From Pandoraea sp. (GTDB lineage: Bacteria > Pseudomonadota > Gammaproteobacteria > Burkholderiales > Burkholderiaceae), in the NCBI RefSeq assembly GCF_004297875.1, contig NZ_SCSK01000040.1, positions 1 through 64,000 on the forward strand: a stretch of DNA of 64,000 bases, in the 5' to 3' direction. This document shows positions 37,797 to 47,846 of this stretch, one piece after another. The notes under the pieces were generated by a model, which saw only the letters and a list, made by a program, of their open reading frames with translations, searched no databases and was not told where the DNA came from. How positions within the stretch are numbered: the first letter of the stretch is position 1; each line of letters begins with the position of its first letter. The position numbers and the translations under genes were made by a program.

Positions 37797-38669
37797 ATGA
37801 CCCCCGTCGAAAACAGCTACATCCTCAAACTTGCCTGCCCCGATCGGCCCGGCATCGTGCATGCCGTGTCCGGCTTCCTGGCCGCCCGGGGCGGCAACAT
37901 CCTCGACTCCGCGCAATACAACGATCGCTTCACTGGCGGCTTTTTCATGCGCACCCACTTCCAGCAATTGACGGGTAACGGCGACCTGGCCGCGCTGCGG
38001 GACGACTTCGACGCCCTGGCCGGGGAGTTCGAGATGGCCTGGGAGCTGGTCGACGCCGGCGCCAAGCCCCGGGTCATGCTGATGGTGTCGAAGTTTGGCC
38101 ACTGCCTGAACGATTTGCTGTTCCGCTACAAGACCGGGCAACTGCGCATCGAGATACCGGCGATCGTCTCCAACCACAGGGACTTCTATCAGCTCGCAGC
38201 CAGTTACGACATTCCCTTTCACTACATGCCGCTGACAAACGCGACGCCGCAAGCCAAGGCCGTTCAGGAGGCCAAGGTGTGGGAGCTGGTGCGGGAAAAC
38301 GACGTCGATCTGGTCGTGCTGGCGCGCTATATGCAGGTGCTCTCGCCGGACCTGTGCCAGAAGCTCTCGGGCCGCGCGATCAATATCCATCACTCGTTCC
38401 TGCCGAGCTTCAAGGGCGCCAAGCCGTATGCGCAGGCATTCGAGCGCGGGGTCAAGCTGATCGGCGCGACCGCGCATTACGTCACCACCGATCTCGACGA
38501 AGGCCCGATTATCGAGCAGGAAGTCGAGCGGGTCGATCACACCATGGATCCCGATCAGCTCACCGCGATCGGGCGCGACGTCGAATGCGTGGCGCTCGCC
38601 CGCGCGGTGCGCTGGCATGTCGAGCACCGCATCCTGCTGAACGGGCACAAGACGGTGGTCTTCAGATAA
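37797..38669 (+). CDS. purU: Formyltetrahydrofolate deformylase PurU
   Basis: Hydrolyses 10-formyl-tetrahydrofolate to formate and tetrahydrofolate. The 290-residue protein has an N-terminal ACT domain (YILKLACPDRPGIVHAVSGFL) and a C-terminal formyltransferase fold with LMVSKFGHCLNDLLFR, NHRDF, RYMQVLSPDLC and the INIHHSFLPSFKGAKPY motif containing the catalytic residues (Asn, His), with Asp later in the same fold. AAGGAG precedes ATG 37797. Its placement downstream of a tetrahydrofolate-dependent demethylating dehydrogenase suggests disposal of surplus one-carbon units. It is convergent with phnW. Confidence 0.95.
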   Translation: MTPVENSYILKLACPDRPGIVHAVSGFLAARGGNILDSAQYNDRFTGGFFMRTHFQQLTGNGDLAALRDDFDALAGEFEMAWELVDAGAKPRVMLMVSKFGHCLNDLLFRYKTGQLRIEIPAIVSNHRDFYQLAASYDIPFHYMPLTNATPQAKAVQEAKVWELVRENDVDLVVLARYMQVLSPDLCQKLSGRAINIHHSFLPSFKGAKPYAQAFERGVKLIGATAHYVTTDLDEGPIIEQEVERVDHTMDPDQLTAIGRDVECVALARAVRWHVEHRILLNGHKTVVFR

Positions 38670-38697
38670 TCCGACCGGTCGGCCGCGGCGGGGTGCG

Positions 38698-39831
38698 CTA
38701 GCCGACGTTTTCCTGCGGCGCGATGTGCCGTACGCCCATGGTCTGGAGCGTGCGGGCGATGGCATCGACCGCGTTGTGTATTTCATGCTCGTCGATTGCG
38801 CCGATGCAGCCGACCCGGAACGTCTCCACGGTGGTCAATTTGCCGGGGTACAGGATATAACCCTTGTCCCGCACCGCTTCATAGAATGTCCTGAAGTCGT
38901 AATGCGAATCGGCCGGCGCATGAAACGTGACGATCACCGGCGCCTGCACTTCGGGTTTCAGGAATGGCTTGAAGCCGAGCGCCGCCATGCCGGCGATCAG
39001 TGTCTCGCAGTTACGCCGGTAGCGCGCGCCACGTGCCGCCTGGCCGCCCTGGGCAAGATACTGATCGAGGGCCGCGCGCAACGCGGCAACGACGTGAGTG
39101 GGCGGCGTGAAGCGCCACTGCGTGGTCTTTTGCATGTAGACATACTGATCATGCAAGTCCATCGCGAGCGAGTGGCTGTTGCCCTGCGAGGCCTCCAGCA
39201 GGCTCTTGCGCGCGATCACGAAACCCATGCCCGGCACGCCCTCCAGGCACTTGCCGCTGGCGGCGATCAATGCGTCGAACGGGGTATCGCGCACGTCGAT
39301 CTCGAGTGCGCCGAACGAGCTCATCGCGTCGACCACGAGGCCCTTGCCATGGCGCTGGCACACTGCGGCGATCTCCCGTAGCGGATTGAGCAGCCCCGCG
39401 CTGGTCTCGAGGTGAACCTGGGCGACATGGGTGATCGACGGGTCGCGCTCGAGGGCCGCTTCAATGGCCGCTGGCGTGGCCACCTGGTCTTCCGGAATCT
39501 TCAGTTCGACATGTGCGCGTCCGAGGTATTTGCAAATCTTCAGGATGCGCTGGCAGTAGGCGCCGTTTTGCGGCACCAGCACCTTGCCGTCGCGCGGCAC
39601 GAGCGTGCCGATGGCGGCCTCGACCGAGAAGGTGCCGCTGCCTTGCAGCGGCACGCACGCGTAGGTGTCGCCGCCGTGCACGATATCCACCAGATCGCGG
39701 CACAGGCTGCCGGTAATGCGGTTGAAGCCGGCGTCCCACGAGCCCCAGTCGCGCAGCATCGCCTGCCGGGTCGCGGATGAGGTCGTCAGTGGCCCCGGGG
39801 TAAGGAGAATAGGGTCGTCGCCGATGATCAT
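38698..39831 (-). CDS. phnW: 2-aminoethylphosphonate--pyruvate aminotransferase PhnW
   Basis: PLP enzyme that converts 2-aminoethylphosphonate and pyruvate to phosphonoacetaldehyde and alanine. The 377-residue class V aminotransferase starts [23 protein letters not shown], has the [15 protein letters not shown] cofactor region, [14 protein letters not shown], and the Schiff-base lysine in [12 protein letters not shown] at Lys194, the same number as in the characterised Salmonella enzyme. AGGAG lies 6 bases before ATG 39831. It is the last gene of the transporter arm, 47 bases after the second permease gene. Its product feeds PhnY on the opposite arm. Confidence 0.96.
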   Translation of the reverse strand: MIIGDDPILLTPGPLTTSSATRQAMLRDWGSWDAGFNRITGSLCRDLVDIVHGGDTYACVPLQGSGTFSVEAAIGTLVPRDGKVLVPQNGAYCQRILKICKYLGRAHVELKIPEDQVATPAAIEAALERDPSITHVAQVHLETSAGLLNPLREIAAVCQRHGKGLVVDAMSSFGALEIDVRDTPFDALIAASGKCLEGVPGMGFVIARKSLLEASQGNSHSLAMDLHDQYVYMQKTTQWRFTPPTHVVAALRAALDQYLAQGGQAARGARYRRNCETLIAGMAALGFKPFLKPEVQAPVIVTFHAPADSHYDFRTFYEAVRDKGYILYPGKLTTVETFRVGCIGAIDEHEIHNAVDAIARTLQTMGVRHIAPQENVG

Positions 39832-39878
39832 GGTGGTCTCCTGCGTGGCAGCGTTAAACGATTGGACAGGGCTTTGCG

Positions 39879-40676
39879 CTAGCGCACCGATGCCTTGGTC
39901 GGGATCCGCGACAGCCCGATCAGCACGATCAGGGTGCACAACGCGAGAATCACTGTCAGCGCCGCCGCGTCGAAAATCGCGCCGCGGTCCGATAGCGCGA
40001 AAATGCCGACCGGCAGCGTGACCCAGCCCGGCGGGTACACCATGACAGTGGCGCCCAGTTCGCCCATCGACAGGGCGAAGCTCAGGCTGAATGCGGCGAT
40101 CAGATAGGGCGTCATGAGCGGCAATGTGACGCGTCGCAGCCGGTAGAAGGGACGCGCGCCGAGACTTTCCGCGACCTGCTCGAAGTCGGCCGGCAGCCTT
40201 GCCAGGCCGGCCGAGAGGTTGCCGTAGGTGAATGCCGAGATCAACACGAAATGCGCGATCAGCACGATCAGCGTGGTGCCGTTGAGCAGCACCGGCGGGC
40301 GGCTGAAGGAGACCAGCAAGCCCAGGCCGACCGATACCGAGGGGACTGCGCTCGGAATGAAAAACACCGCGTCGAGCAATCGTTTGGGCATGGGCGCGAC
40401 CCGGCGCAGCGCCAGCGCCGCCCAGGTGCCGCAAACCAGGGCGACCGCGCTGGCCGCGACGCCCGTCAGGATGCTCACGCGTAGCTGGCTGAAGGAGTCA
40501 CCGTGCAATGCGTTGACGTAATGGTGCAGGTTCAGGTGCGTCGGCAAAATGCCGTTCCATTGGCCGCTGATGCTGGCCAGCCCGATCATGCTGGCCGGCA
40601 TGCCATAGACCACGCAGAACAGCAGCGCGACGAGCGCCCAGGCAAGCCAGCGCCCCGTTTTAGACCAAACCAGCAC
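39879..40676 (-). CDS. phnV: 2-aminoethylphosphonate ABC transporter permease (PhnV-like)
   Basis: Second inner-membrane permease of the phosphonate importer, 265 residues with about six membrane segments. The EAA coupling motif is [23 protein letters not shown] near residue 170, of which AESLGARPF is the contact part. The GTG start at 40676 was chosen because GGAGG lies 5 bases upstream and the first membrane segment follows; it overlaps the end of phnU by 17 bases. A TTG at 40703 is the other candidate. The assignment to 2-aminoethylphosphonate comes from the neighbouring phnW, phnY and phnA. Confidence 0.88.
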   Translation of the reverse strand: MLVWSKTGRWLAWALVALLFCVVYGMPASMIGLASISGQWNGILPTHLNLHHYVNALHGDSFSQLRVSILTGVAASAVALVCGTWAALALRRVAPMPKRLLDAVFFIPSAVPSVSVGLGLLVSFSRPPVLLNGTTLIVLIAHFVLISAFTYGNLSAGLARLPADFEQVAESLGARPFYRLRRVTLPLMTPYLIAAFSLSFALSMGELGATVMVYPPGWVTLPVGIFALSDRGAIFDAAALTVILALCTLIVLIGLSRIPTKASVR

Positions 40677-41538
40677 GGCGACCTCCGAAGTGGGCGACGA
40701 CAAGCCGGTAGAGCGCGTACAGACCGAGCGAGAGCGTCAGGTTGACCACTGCAATGACGCAGGCAGCGGTGTAGTCGAATTCCTGGATCGCCTTTTCGTA
40801 AATCAGCAGCGGCAGGGTGATCACATCCTTGGCGCCGATGAACAGGACGATGCCGAATTCATTGACCGTCAACAGCAGGCACAGGCTGCCGCCGGCGAGC
40901 AGGGCGGGCAGCGCGGCGGGCAGGATGATCTGCCGCACGATGCGCCAAAAGCGCGCCCCCAGACTGCTGGCGACCTCGATCTGCGCCGGATCGATCTGTG
41001 AAAAGGCGGCGAGCAGCGGGCGCATGACGAACGGGGTGTAGACCGTTACTTCCGACAGGATCACGCCCCACTGCGAGTAGAGGAAGTCGATCGGCGGCAG
41101 CCGCAGATGCAGCAAATGCATCAGCGACTCATTGAGGATGCCGGCCGAGCCGTAGATGAAGGTAAAGGACAGCGCGACCAGGAACGTGGGCAGCGCGATC
41201 GACGTATCGATCAGGCGCGACATCAACTTCGCCCCGGGAAACGGGATGAAAGCGATGACCAGCGAGAACACGAAACCCAGGATCAAGCAGCCGGCCGTGG
41301 CGCTCACGGCGATCGTGATGGTGTGAAACAGCGCGTTGCGAAACATCGGCGAGCCCAGCACGGCGGCGAAATGACTCAACGTCACCGTTGCTTGCCCGCC
41401 TGTCAGCGCCTGGCGCGCGATCAGGAAAAGCGGATAGAAAAACAGCGCGCCGAGCACCAGCAGCGGCGGCACCACCCAGAAGCGCCCGGTCGATCGCTCG
41501 ACGGCGCGGTGCGGCACGGGGATCGCGAGTTCAGCCAT
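40660..41538 (-). CDS. phnU: 2-aminoethylphosphonate ABC transporter permease (PhnU-like)
   Basis: First inner-membrane permease of the importer, 292 residues. The N-terminal membrane segment is FWVVPPLLVLGALFFYPLFL. The EAA loop is IEVASSLGARFWRIVRQIIL near residue 200, followed by PAALPALLAGGSLCLLLTVNEFG. It belongs to the binding-protein-dependent permease family of the iron/phosphonate/polyamine type. Its ATG at 41538 overlaps the end of phnT by 8 bases, so the subunits are translationally coupled. Confidence 0.9.
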   Translation of the reverse strand: MAELAIPVPHRAVERSTGRFWVVPPLLVLGALFFYPLFLIARQALTGGQATVTLSHFAAVLGSPMFRNALFHTITIAVSATAGCLILGFVFSLVIAFIPFPGAKLMSRLIDTSIALPTFLVALSFTFIYGSAGILNESLMHLLHLRLPPIDFLYSQWGVILSEVTVYTPFVMRPLLAAFSQIDPAQIEVASSLGARFWRIVRQIILPAALPALLAGGSLCLLLTVNEFGIVLFIGAKDVITLPLLIYEKAIQEFDYTAACVIAVVNLTLSLGLYALYRLVVAHFGGRRAGLV

Positions 41539-42685
41539 GGGCGCTGCCTTCGGGCACCAGTGTTACGTCGGCCGGGTTGAAATGGAGCTTGAGCACCGAG
41601 CCCGCCGCCGGCGCCTCGCCGTGTGGCGGGCACGCCATGCGCAGCATATGGCCCTCGATCTCGAACACCATGTTGCGCACGTCGCCCTGCCATTGCACGC
41701 TGACGACGGTGCCGGTCAGCGCGTTGTCGGCGTCCGCGCCGGCCTGCAGACGCAAATTGTGAGGCCGCACGCACAGCAGGCAGTCGCTGCCCTCCGGCAG
41801 GCCGTGGTGATTGCGCGCGAGCAGCGGCTTGCCGCAGAAATGCACGCGCGCGGCATCGCCGTCGATCGCGGCGAGCGATTGCACCGGCAATAGATTGGCC
41901 GATCCGAGGAACTCCGCGGCGAACCGGTTGGGCGGGTGACGGTACAGCGACTGTGCATCACCGAATGCGACCAGCTTGCCGTCGCGCATGATGCCGATGT
42001 GATTGGCCAGCGTGAGCGCTTCACTCTGATCATGCGTGACGTAGAGCACCGTCAGATTCGGCAGGCTGCGATGCAGCTTGGCCAACTCATCGAGCATCGC
42101 GCGCCGGATCTGCGCGTCGAGCGCCGACAGCGGCTCGTCGAGCAGCAGCACTTGCGGGCGGATCGCCAGCGCGCGGGCAATGGCCACGCGCTGCTGCTGC
42201 CCGCCCGAGAGCTCGCGGGGATAACGTTTTGCATAGGCGGCCATGCCGACCATGCGCAGGCATTCCGGCACCATCTCGCGAACGGTATCGGCCGAGGCGC
42301 CGCGCGCGTGCAGGCCGAACGCGACGTTTTCCTCCACGCGCATATGCGGAAACAGCGCATAGTTCTGCACCACCATGCCGATGTTGCGGGCATGTGGTGC
42401 GAGATGCGTGACATCGCGATCGCCGATCGTGATGCGCCCGGCGCTCGGTCGCACGAAGCCGGCAACCGCCCGCAGCGCGGTCGTCTTGCCAGAGCCGGAG
42501 GGGCCGATGAGCGCAACGATTTCACCGGGCTTGATGGCCAGCGAGAGCGAATCGAGAACGATCTGGCCGCCATAGGCGACCGAGACGTTCTCGAAACCGA
42601 TACCGCAACGCTCCACGCTGCCCGAGAGGCCGCTGGTCAGTGATGCCACCGACTGCGCCTGATCCACAGTCATGGTGCCGGTCAT
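41531..42685 (-). CDS. phnT: 2-aminoethylphosphonate ABC transporter ATP-binding protein (PhnT-like)
   Basis: The ATPase of the importer, 384 residues. It has Walker A LIGPSGSGKTTALRAVAG near residue 60, the Q-loop in IGMVVQNYALFPHM, the signature LSGGQQQRVAIARALA, Walker B VLLLDEPLSALDAQ, and a switch histidine in VLYVTHDQSEAL. A C-terminal TOBE/MalK-like regulatory domain of about 120 residues follows (SDCLLCVRPHNLRL), as in the CUT1/PotA subgroup. It begins 2 bases after the binding-protein gene. The substrate is inferred from context. Confidence 0.9.
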   Translation of the reverse strand: MTGTMTVDQAQSVASLTSGLSGSVERCGIGFENVSVAYGGQIVLDSLSLAIKPGEIVALIGPSGSGKTTALRAVAGFVRPSAGRITIGDRDVTHLAPHARNIGMVVQNYALFPHMRVEENVAFGLHARGASADTVREMVPECLRMVGMAAYAKRYPRELSGGQQQRVAIARALAIRPQVLLLDEPLSALDAQIRRAMLDELAKLHRSLPNLTVLYVTHDQSEALTLANHIGIMRDGKLVAFGDAQSLYRHPPNRFAAEFLGSANLLPVQSLAAIDGDAARVHFCGKPLLARNHHGLPEGSDCLLCVRPHNLRLQAGADADNALTGTVVSVQWQGDVRNMVFEIEGHMLRMACPPHGEAPAAGSVLKLHFNPADVTLVPEGSAHG

Positions 42686-42687
42686 CG

Positions 42688-43719
42688 TTATTGGCCCGAG
42701 ATCGCTTGATTGTAGGCGGCGACGTCCTGCTTCAGGTCGGCCAGCACGGTCGTCCAGTCCGGGTTCCAGATTTCAACCCCGTTGAGCGCCGCCTGCAGCT
42801 GTTTGAAATGCGCGTCGGTCGGATGCACGTCGGAGCGCACCGGGAAGCCGTAGGCCAGCGAGCTGGCTTGTTGCTGGGCCTTGGCCGAGAGCAGGAAGTC
42901 GATCAGCTTCTTGCCATTGGCCGAGTGCGGCGCGCCGGCGGTCAGGCCGATGTAGTACGGCAGCGAGAACGCGGTGGGCTGGCCGTTCGGGCCGGCCAGG
43001 AAGAAAATCTTGATATTCGGATTGTCGGCCTTTTGCGCTGCGTTCATCTGCAGGTCGCCGTTGGCAACATACAGCTCGCCCTTGTTGACCAGGCCGGTGA
43101 GCTTGCCGGTCGAGGCCGACGGGCCAACGTTGTTGGCCTGCAATTTCTTCATGTAGGCCAGCCCGGCCTGCTTGCTGCCATAGGCGTGAAACACCTGCAG
43201 CAGCATGGCGGTGCCGTCACCGGCTTGCCCCGGCGTGGAATACTGGATCTTGCCCTTGAATTGCGGTGCCAGCAGATCGTTGTAGGTCTTGGGTGCCTGT
43301 TTGAGGACCGCGGCGTTGTAGATGTAGTTCGGATAATTGCCCATCATCACCACGAAGCGATCCTTGGGGTCGCGGTCCGCGGCCGGAATCTTGTCCCACT
43401 CGGTCGGCTTGAACGGCTGCAGCAAGCCCTCGGCGGCGGCTTTCTGCATGAACGGCGGCAGGGTGACCAAAACGTCGGCCTGCGGGTTGGACTTCTCCAT
43501 GGCGAGGCGGTCGACCACGCCGCCGGAGCCTGCCTCGATGTATTGCACCTTGATGCCGGTGGCCTTGGTGAAGGCATCGAACTCGGTCTGGAACCAGTTG
43601 GGCGAGCCGTCATGCAAGCCGTCGGCGCTGTAGATGGTGACCACATTGGATTGCGCCAGCGCCGGGATGGCTACCACGGCCAGTGCGCTTGCGACTGCGA
43701 TGATCAGCTTTGCTTTCAT
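42688..43719 (-). CDS. phnS: 2-aminoethylphosphonate ABC transporter substrate-binding protein (PhnS-like)
   Basis: A 343-residue periplasmic binding protein with a signal peptide (MKAKLIIAVASALAVV, cleavage after ALA near residue 22). The mature part begins with NVVTIYSADG and has the type II two-lobe pattern with the PQADVLVTLPPF region. It belongs to the family of iron(III)/AEP-binding proteins. It is the first gene of the minus-strand arm (phnSTUVW). The promoter lies in the AT-rich 422-base gap upstream. Residues 1-13 in an upstream in-frame extension are not needed, since ATG 43719 begins the signal peptide. Confidence 0.9.
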   Translation of the reverse strand: MKAKLIIAVASALAVVAIPALAQSNVVTIYSADGLHDGSPNWFQTEFDAFTKATGIKVQYIEAGSGGVVDRLAMEKSNPQADVLVTLPPFMQKAAAEGLLQPFKPTEWDKIPAADRDPKDRFVVMMGNYPNYIYNAAVLKQAPKTYNDLLAPQFKGKIQYSTPGQAGDGTAMLLQVFHAYGSKQAGLAYMKKLQANNVGPSASTGKLTGLVNKGELYVANGDLQMNAAQKADNPNIKIFFLAGPNGQPTAFSLPYYIGLTAGAPHSANGKKLIDFLLSAKAQQQASSLAYGFPVRSDVHPTDAHFKQLQAALNGVEIWNPDWTTVLADLKQDVAAYNQAISGQ

Positions 43720-43907
43720 GTTCGATCCTCCGGGGGATGAGTGATGACTGAATGCCAAAAAACTGGCGTGATGCGCAATCCGCTGTCGATGCCGGGCCTG
43801 CTGTGTCGGACACTCGTGTCAAGGATCGGGGCGAATCGGCCGACCCGGCTCCATGCGGCCTCCCGCGCGACTCGACAGCAATCTGCGCGGTTTCATCGTA
43901 TTTGCAA

Positions 43908-43937
43908 AATATGTCATTTTTGTGAATTTTTAATCAA
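43908..43937 (-). promoter_or_regulatory. Candidate phnSTUVW promoter
   Basis: On the minus strand TTGATT (43937-43932) and CATATT (43913-43908) are 18 bases apart, in the most AT-rich part of the gap. The -10 overlaps the TTTGCAAAATAT element, a place where a regulator could act. Confidence 0.4.
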
Positions 43938-44063
43938 ATTGGAAGAAAATGCAAAAAATATCAAAATACATTGATTTTCAATATTCTAGAAACATTTCAG
44001 CGTTACGATGTCAGTGATTTCCCTGATCAAATGTGTCAAATTTATGTTTTTTGGAAACTGTAA

Positions 44064-44082
44064 ATTGTATGTTGTTGACAAT
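44064..44082. promoter_or_regulatory. Candidate GntR (PhnR) operator
   Basis: ATTGT-N9-ACAAT is an exact 5-bp dyad. The outer bases resemble the TTGT/ACAA half-sites bound by FCD-type GntR regulators, and it overlaps the -35 TTGACA of the candidate phnR promoter, which would suit autorepression. Confidence 0.5.
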
Positions 44083-44104
44083 CTAAGCGCGCTCGTGGTG
44101 CAAT
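44075..44104 (+). promoter_or_regulatory. Candidate phnR promoter
   Basis: A consensus -35 TTGACA (44075-44080) is followed after 18 bases by TGCAAT (44099-44104), four of six matches to the -10 consensus. Transcription would start near 44111, after an in-frame ATG at 44103, which favours ATG 44142 as the phnR start. Confidence 0.45.
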
Positions 44105-44141
44105 GTCAAGCATCCAATGCCCGGCTCCGACACGCTGCCAT

Positions 44142-44855
44142 ATGACGACTGTTTCTCCCTCCTCCAACGCCATCGAGCTGCTGCAAAGTCAATCGCTCAC
44201 CACGCTGGTGCAGCACGAACTGGAGCGGCAGATCATGGCCGGTGAATTGATGCCCGGCGCCAAGCTCAACGAAATCGAGGTGGCCGGACGGCTTGGCGTG
44301 TCGCGCGGGCCGGTTCGCGAAGCGTTTCGCGCGCTCGAAGAGGCCGGTTTGCTGCGTACCGAGAAGAACCGCGGCGTATTCGTGCGGGTTGTGTCGCTGC
44401 AGGAGGCCGAAGAGATTTACGAATTGCGCGCGGTGCTCGACGAATATGTCGGGCGCACGCTGGCCGAGCGCATCACCATCGACCAGCTCAACGGCTTGCG
44501 CGAAATTGTCGAGGCGATGCACGCGGCCAACCGCAGCGGCGATGCCGAGGCGTACTACCGGCTCAATCTGTCATTTCACGAGGCGATGGTCGCGGCGGTG
44601 GGCAATCGCAAACTGCTCGAGACATATCGTGGCCTGGTCAAGGAACTGAACCTGTTCCGGCACGAGGCGCTGACCGCCAGCGCCGAGGCCGCCCCGGCTT
44701 CGGAGCGCGAGCACCGGGAAATCGTCAGCGCGATCGCTTCGCGCGATTCCGAGCGCGCGGCCCAGGTGGTGCGCGAGCACGTCGAGCGGGGGCGTGCGCG
44801 CATGCGCCAGGCGCGGGGCCAGCGAACCGGCGAGCCCGGCGCCGGGCGTGAATGA
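44142..44855 (+). CDS. phnR: GntR/FCD family regulator of phosphonate use (PhnR-like)
   Basis: A 237-residue regulator with an N-terminal GntR winged helix (GELMPGAKLNEIEVAGRLGV, then SRGPVREAFRALEEAGLL) and a C-terminal FCD all-helical effector domain with the metal- or ligand-binding histidines and acidic residues (EEIYELRAVLDEYVG, NLSFHEAMVAAVGN, EHREIVSAIASRD). It heads the plus-strand arm, 40 bases before phnA, and faces phnS across the control region. A GntR protein of this subgroup accompanies phosphonate genes in Burkholderia. The in-frame ATG at 44103 lies upstream of the predicted transcription start, so ATG 44142 is preferred. Confidence 0.9.
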   Translation: MTTVSPSSNAIELLQSQSLTTLVQHELERQIMAGELMPGAKLNEIEVAGRLGVSRGPVREAFRALEEAGLLRTEKNRGVFVRVVSLQEAEEIYELRAVLDEYVGRTLAERITIDQLNGLREIVEAMHAANRSGDAEAYYRLNLSFHEAMVAAVGNRKLLETYRGLVKELNLFRHEALTASAEAAPASEREHREIVSAIASRDSERAAQVVREHVERGRARMRQARGQRTGEPGAGRE

Positions 44856-44886
44856 TCGCAGCAGCGCTGCCGGCCTGCTTTTTTAG

Positions 44887-46149
<1,263 letters not shown>

Positions 46150-46205
46150 GCCGAATCCGTTCAGGATGCCGCGAGATTTTCAATTGACCCTGCCTGGAGA
46201 CAGCG

Positions 46206-47660
46206 ATGAGCGCGCCGCATAAAATCCACCCGCAATTTCGCGCCGAAGCGCTGCGCATCGGCGGCGAAAAAGTCGTCCGAGAGCGGGTGATCGACGTATT
46301 CAATCCCTACACCAACGAGCTCGTCGGCACGGTGCCCAAGGCAACGCTCGAGGACGTGCGCCGCGCATATGGCATTGCCAGGCAATATCGCTCCAAGCTC
46401 ACGCGCTTCGAACGGGCCAACATCCTGAACCGGGCCGCCGCGCTACTGCGCGAGCGCACTGCGGAGGCGGCGAATCTGATCACGCTGGAGTCGGGGCTGT
46501 GCAAGAAGGATGCGGTCTATGAAATCGGCCGGGTTGCGGACGTTCTGAATTTCGCCGCCGCCGAGGCGTTGCGCGACGATGGCCAGGCGTTTTCCTGCGA
46601 TCTCACGCCGCACGGCAAGAAGCGTCGCGTGATCACGCAGCGCGATCCGCTGCTTGGCGCGATCTGCGCGATCACGCCGTTCAACCATCCGATGAACCAG
46701 GTCGCGCACAAGGTCGCGCCGTCGATCGCGACCAACAACCGGATGGTGCTCAAGCCCTCCGAAAAGGTACCGCTGTCGGCCTTCTACCTGGCCGACACGC
46801 TTTATGAGGCGGGCCTGCCGCCGGAGATGCTGCAGGTCGTCACGGGCGATCCGCGCGAGATTGCCGACGAATTGCTGACCAACGAGAACGTCGATCTGAT
46901 CACCTTCACCGGCGGCGTGCAGATCGGCAAATACATTGCCGCCAAGGCGGGTTATCGCCGGATCGTGCTGGAGCTCGGCGGCAACGATCCGCTGATCGTG
47001 ATGGAAGACGCCGATCTCGACAAGGCGTCGGATCTCGCCGTGCAGGGTTCGTACAAGAACTCGGGGCAGCGCTGCACGGCCGTCAAGCGCATGCTGGTGC
47101 AGCGTGACGTGGCGGCGCGCTTCACAGAATTGGTGGTGGAAAAGACCCGGGCCTGGAAATACGGCGATCCGAACGATGGCGGCGTCGACATGGGCACGGT
47201 CATCGACGAAGAGGCCGCCCGCCTGTTCGAGAGCCGGGTCAACGAGGCCGTCGCGCAAGGCGCGCGCCTTTTGACGGGCAACCGGCGCGATGGCGCGCTG
47301 TATTCGCCGACCGTGCTCGACCGGGTCGACCCGGCCATGACGGTGGTGCGCGAGGAGACCTTCGGCCCGGTCTCGCCGATCATCACCTTCGGCGATATCG
47401 ACGAGGCGATCGGCATCTCCAACGGCACGGCGTTCGGCCTGTCGTCCGGCGTATGCACCAACCGGCTCGACTACATTACGCGCTTTGCCAGCGAGTTGCA
47501 GGTGGGCACCGTCAATGTGTGGGAAGTGCCGGGCTACCGTATCGAATTGACCCCGTTCGGCGGCATCAAGGACTCCGGTCTCGGTTACAAGGAAGGCGTG
47601 CAGGAGGCGATGAAAAGCTTCACTAATCAAAAGACCTTCACGCTGCCGTGGGGGCTTTGA
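46206..47660 (+). CDS. phnY: Phosphonoacetaldehyde dehydrogenase PhnY
   Basis: NAD-dependent aldehyde dehydrogenase that oxidises phosphonoacetaldehyde to phosphonoacetate, linking PhnW to PhnA. The 484-residue protein has ITPFNHPMNQVAHKVAP, the general base glutamate in VLELGGNDPLIV, and the nucleophile Cys290 in NSGQRCTAVKR. It ends with the family GGIKDSGLGYKEGVQEAM. In Sinorhizobium meliloti the equivalent cysteine is Cys291. The close phnA-phnY order is that of the hydrolytic 2-aminoethylphosphonate route. It is unrelated to the dioxygenase also named PhnY* that works with PhnZ. Confidence 0.93.
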   Translation: MSAPHKIHPQFRAEALRIGGEKVVRERVIDVFNPYTNELVGTVPKATLEDVRRAYGIARQYRSKLTRFERANILNRAAALLRERTAEAANLITLESGLCKKDAVYEIGRVADVLNFAAAEALRDDGQAFSCDLTPHGKKRRVITQRDPLLGAICAITPFNHPMNQVAHKVAPSIATNNRMVLKPSEKVPLSAFYLADTLYEAGLPPEMLQVVTGDPREIADELLTNENVDLITFTGGVQIGKYIAAKAGYRRIVLELGGNDPLIVMEDADLDKASDLAVQGSYKNSGQRCTAVKRMLVQRDVAARFTELVVEKTRAWKYGDPNDGGVDMGTVIDEEAARLFESRVNEAVAQGARLLTGNRRDGALYSPTVLDRVDPAMTVVREETFGPVSPIITFGDIDEAIGISNGTAFGLSSGVCTNRLDYITRFASELQVGTVNVWEVPGYRIELTPFGGIKDSGLGYKEGVQEAMKSFTNQKTFTLPWGL

Positions 47661-47846
47661 TGCGCCGCAACCTGCCGGGGCCGGCGTTGTCGTGAGCGCG
47701 TTGCGGCCGGGCCGGCATGGGTGTACGGTGTCAACAGAGCCGTCGCCCGTGCCTTGCGCATCGGCGCAATGCGCATGTGCTGGGTATCGTGGCGACATGG
47801 GCGCCCCCTTCGGCGCGCCCGTTACGGGAACACGGGATCGCATGGC

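Larger units (their letters stand above)
43720..44141. other. 422-base divergent control region of the phosphonate cluster
   Basis: No gene fits here. The middle (about 43895-44090) is strikingly AT-rich against a GC-rich chromosome. It holds the candidate phnS promoter, a TTTGCAAAATAT element at 43901-43912, a dyad at 44064-44082 and the candidate phnR promoter. I saw no Pho-box-like tandem repeat, which would fit substrate rather than phosphate control. Confidence 0.75.

Noticed and set aside
43895..44090. AT-rich stretch as a possible insertion or phage remnant
   Set aside because: It contains no open frame, terminal repeats or target duplication. Its position between two divergent operons fits a control region.
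44103..44141. Upstream ATG for the GntR regulator
   Set aside because: It lies before the transcription start predicted from the TTGACA -35 site and has no ribosome site, so ATG 44142 is preferred.
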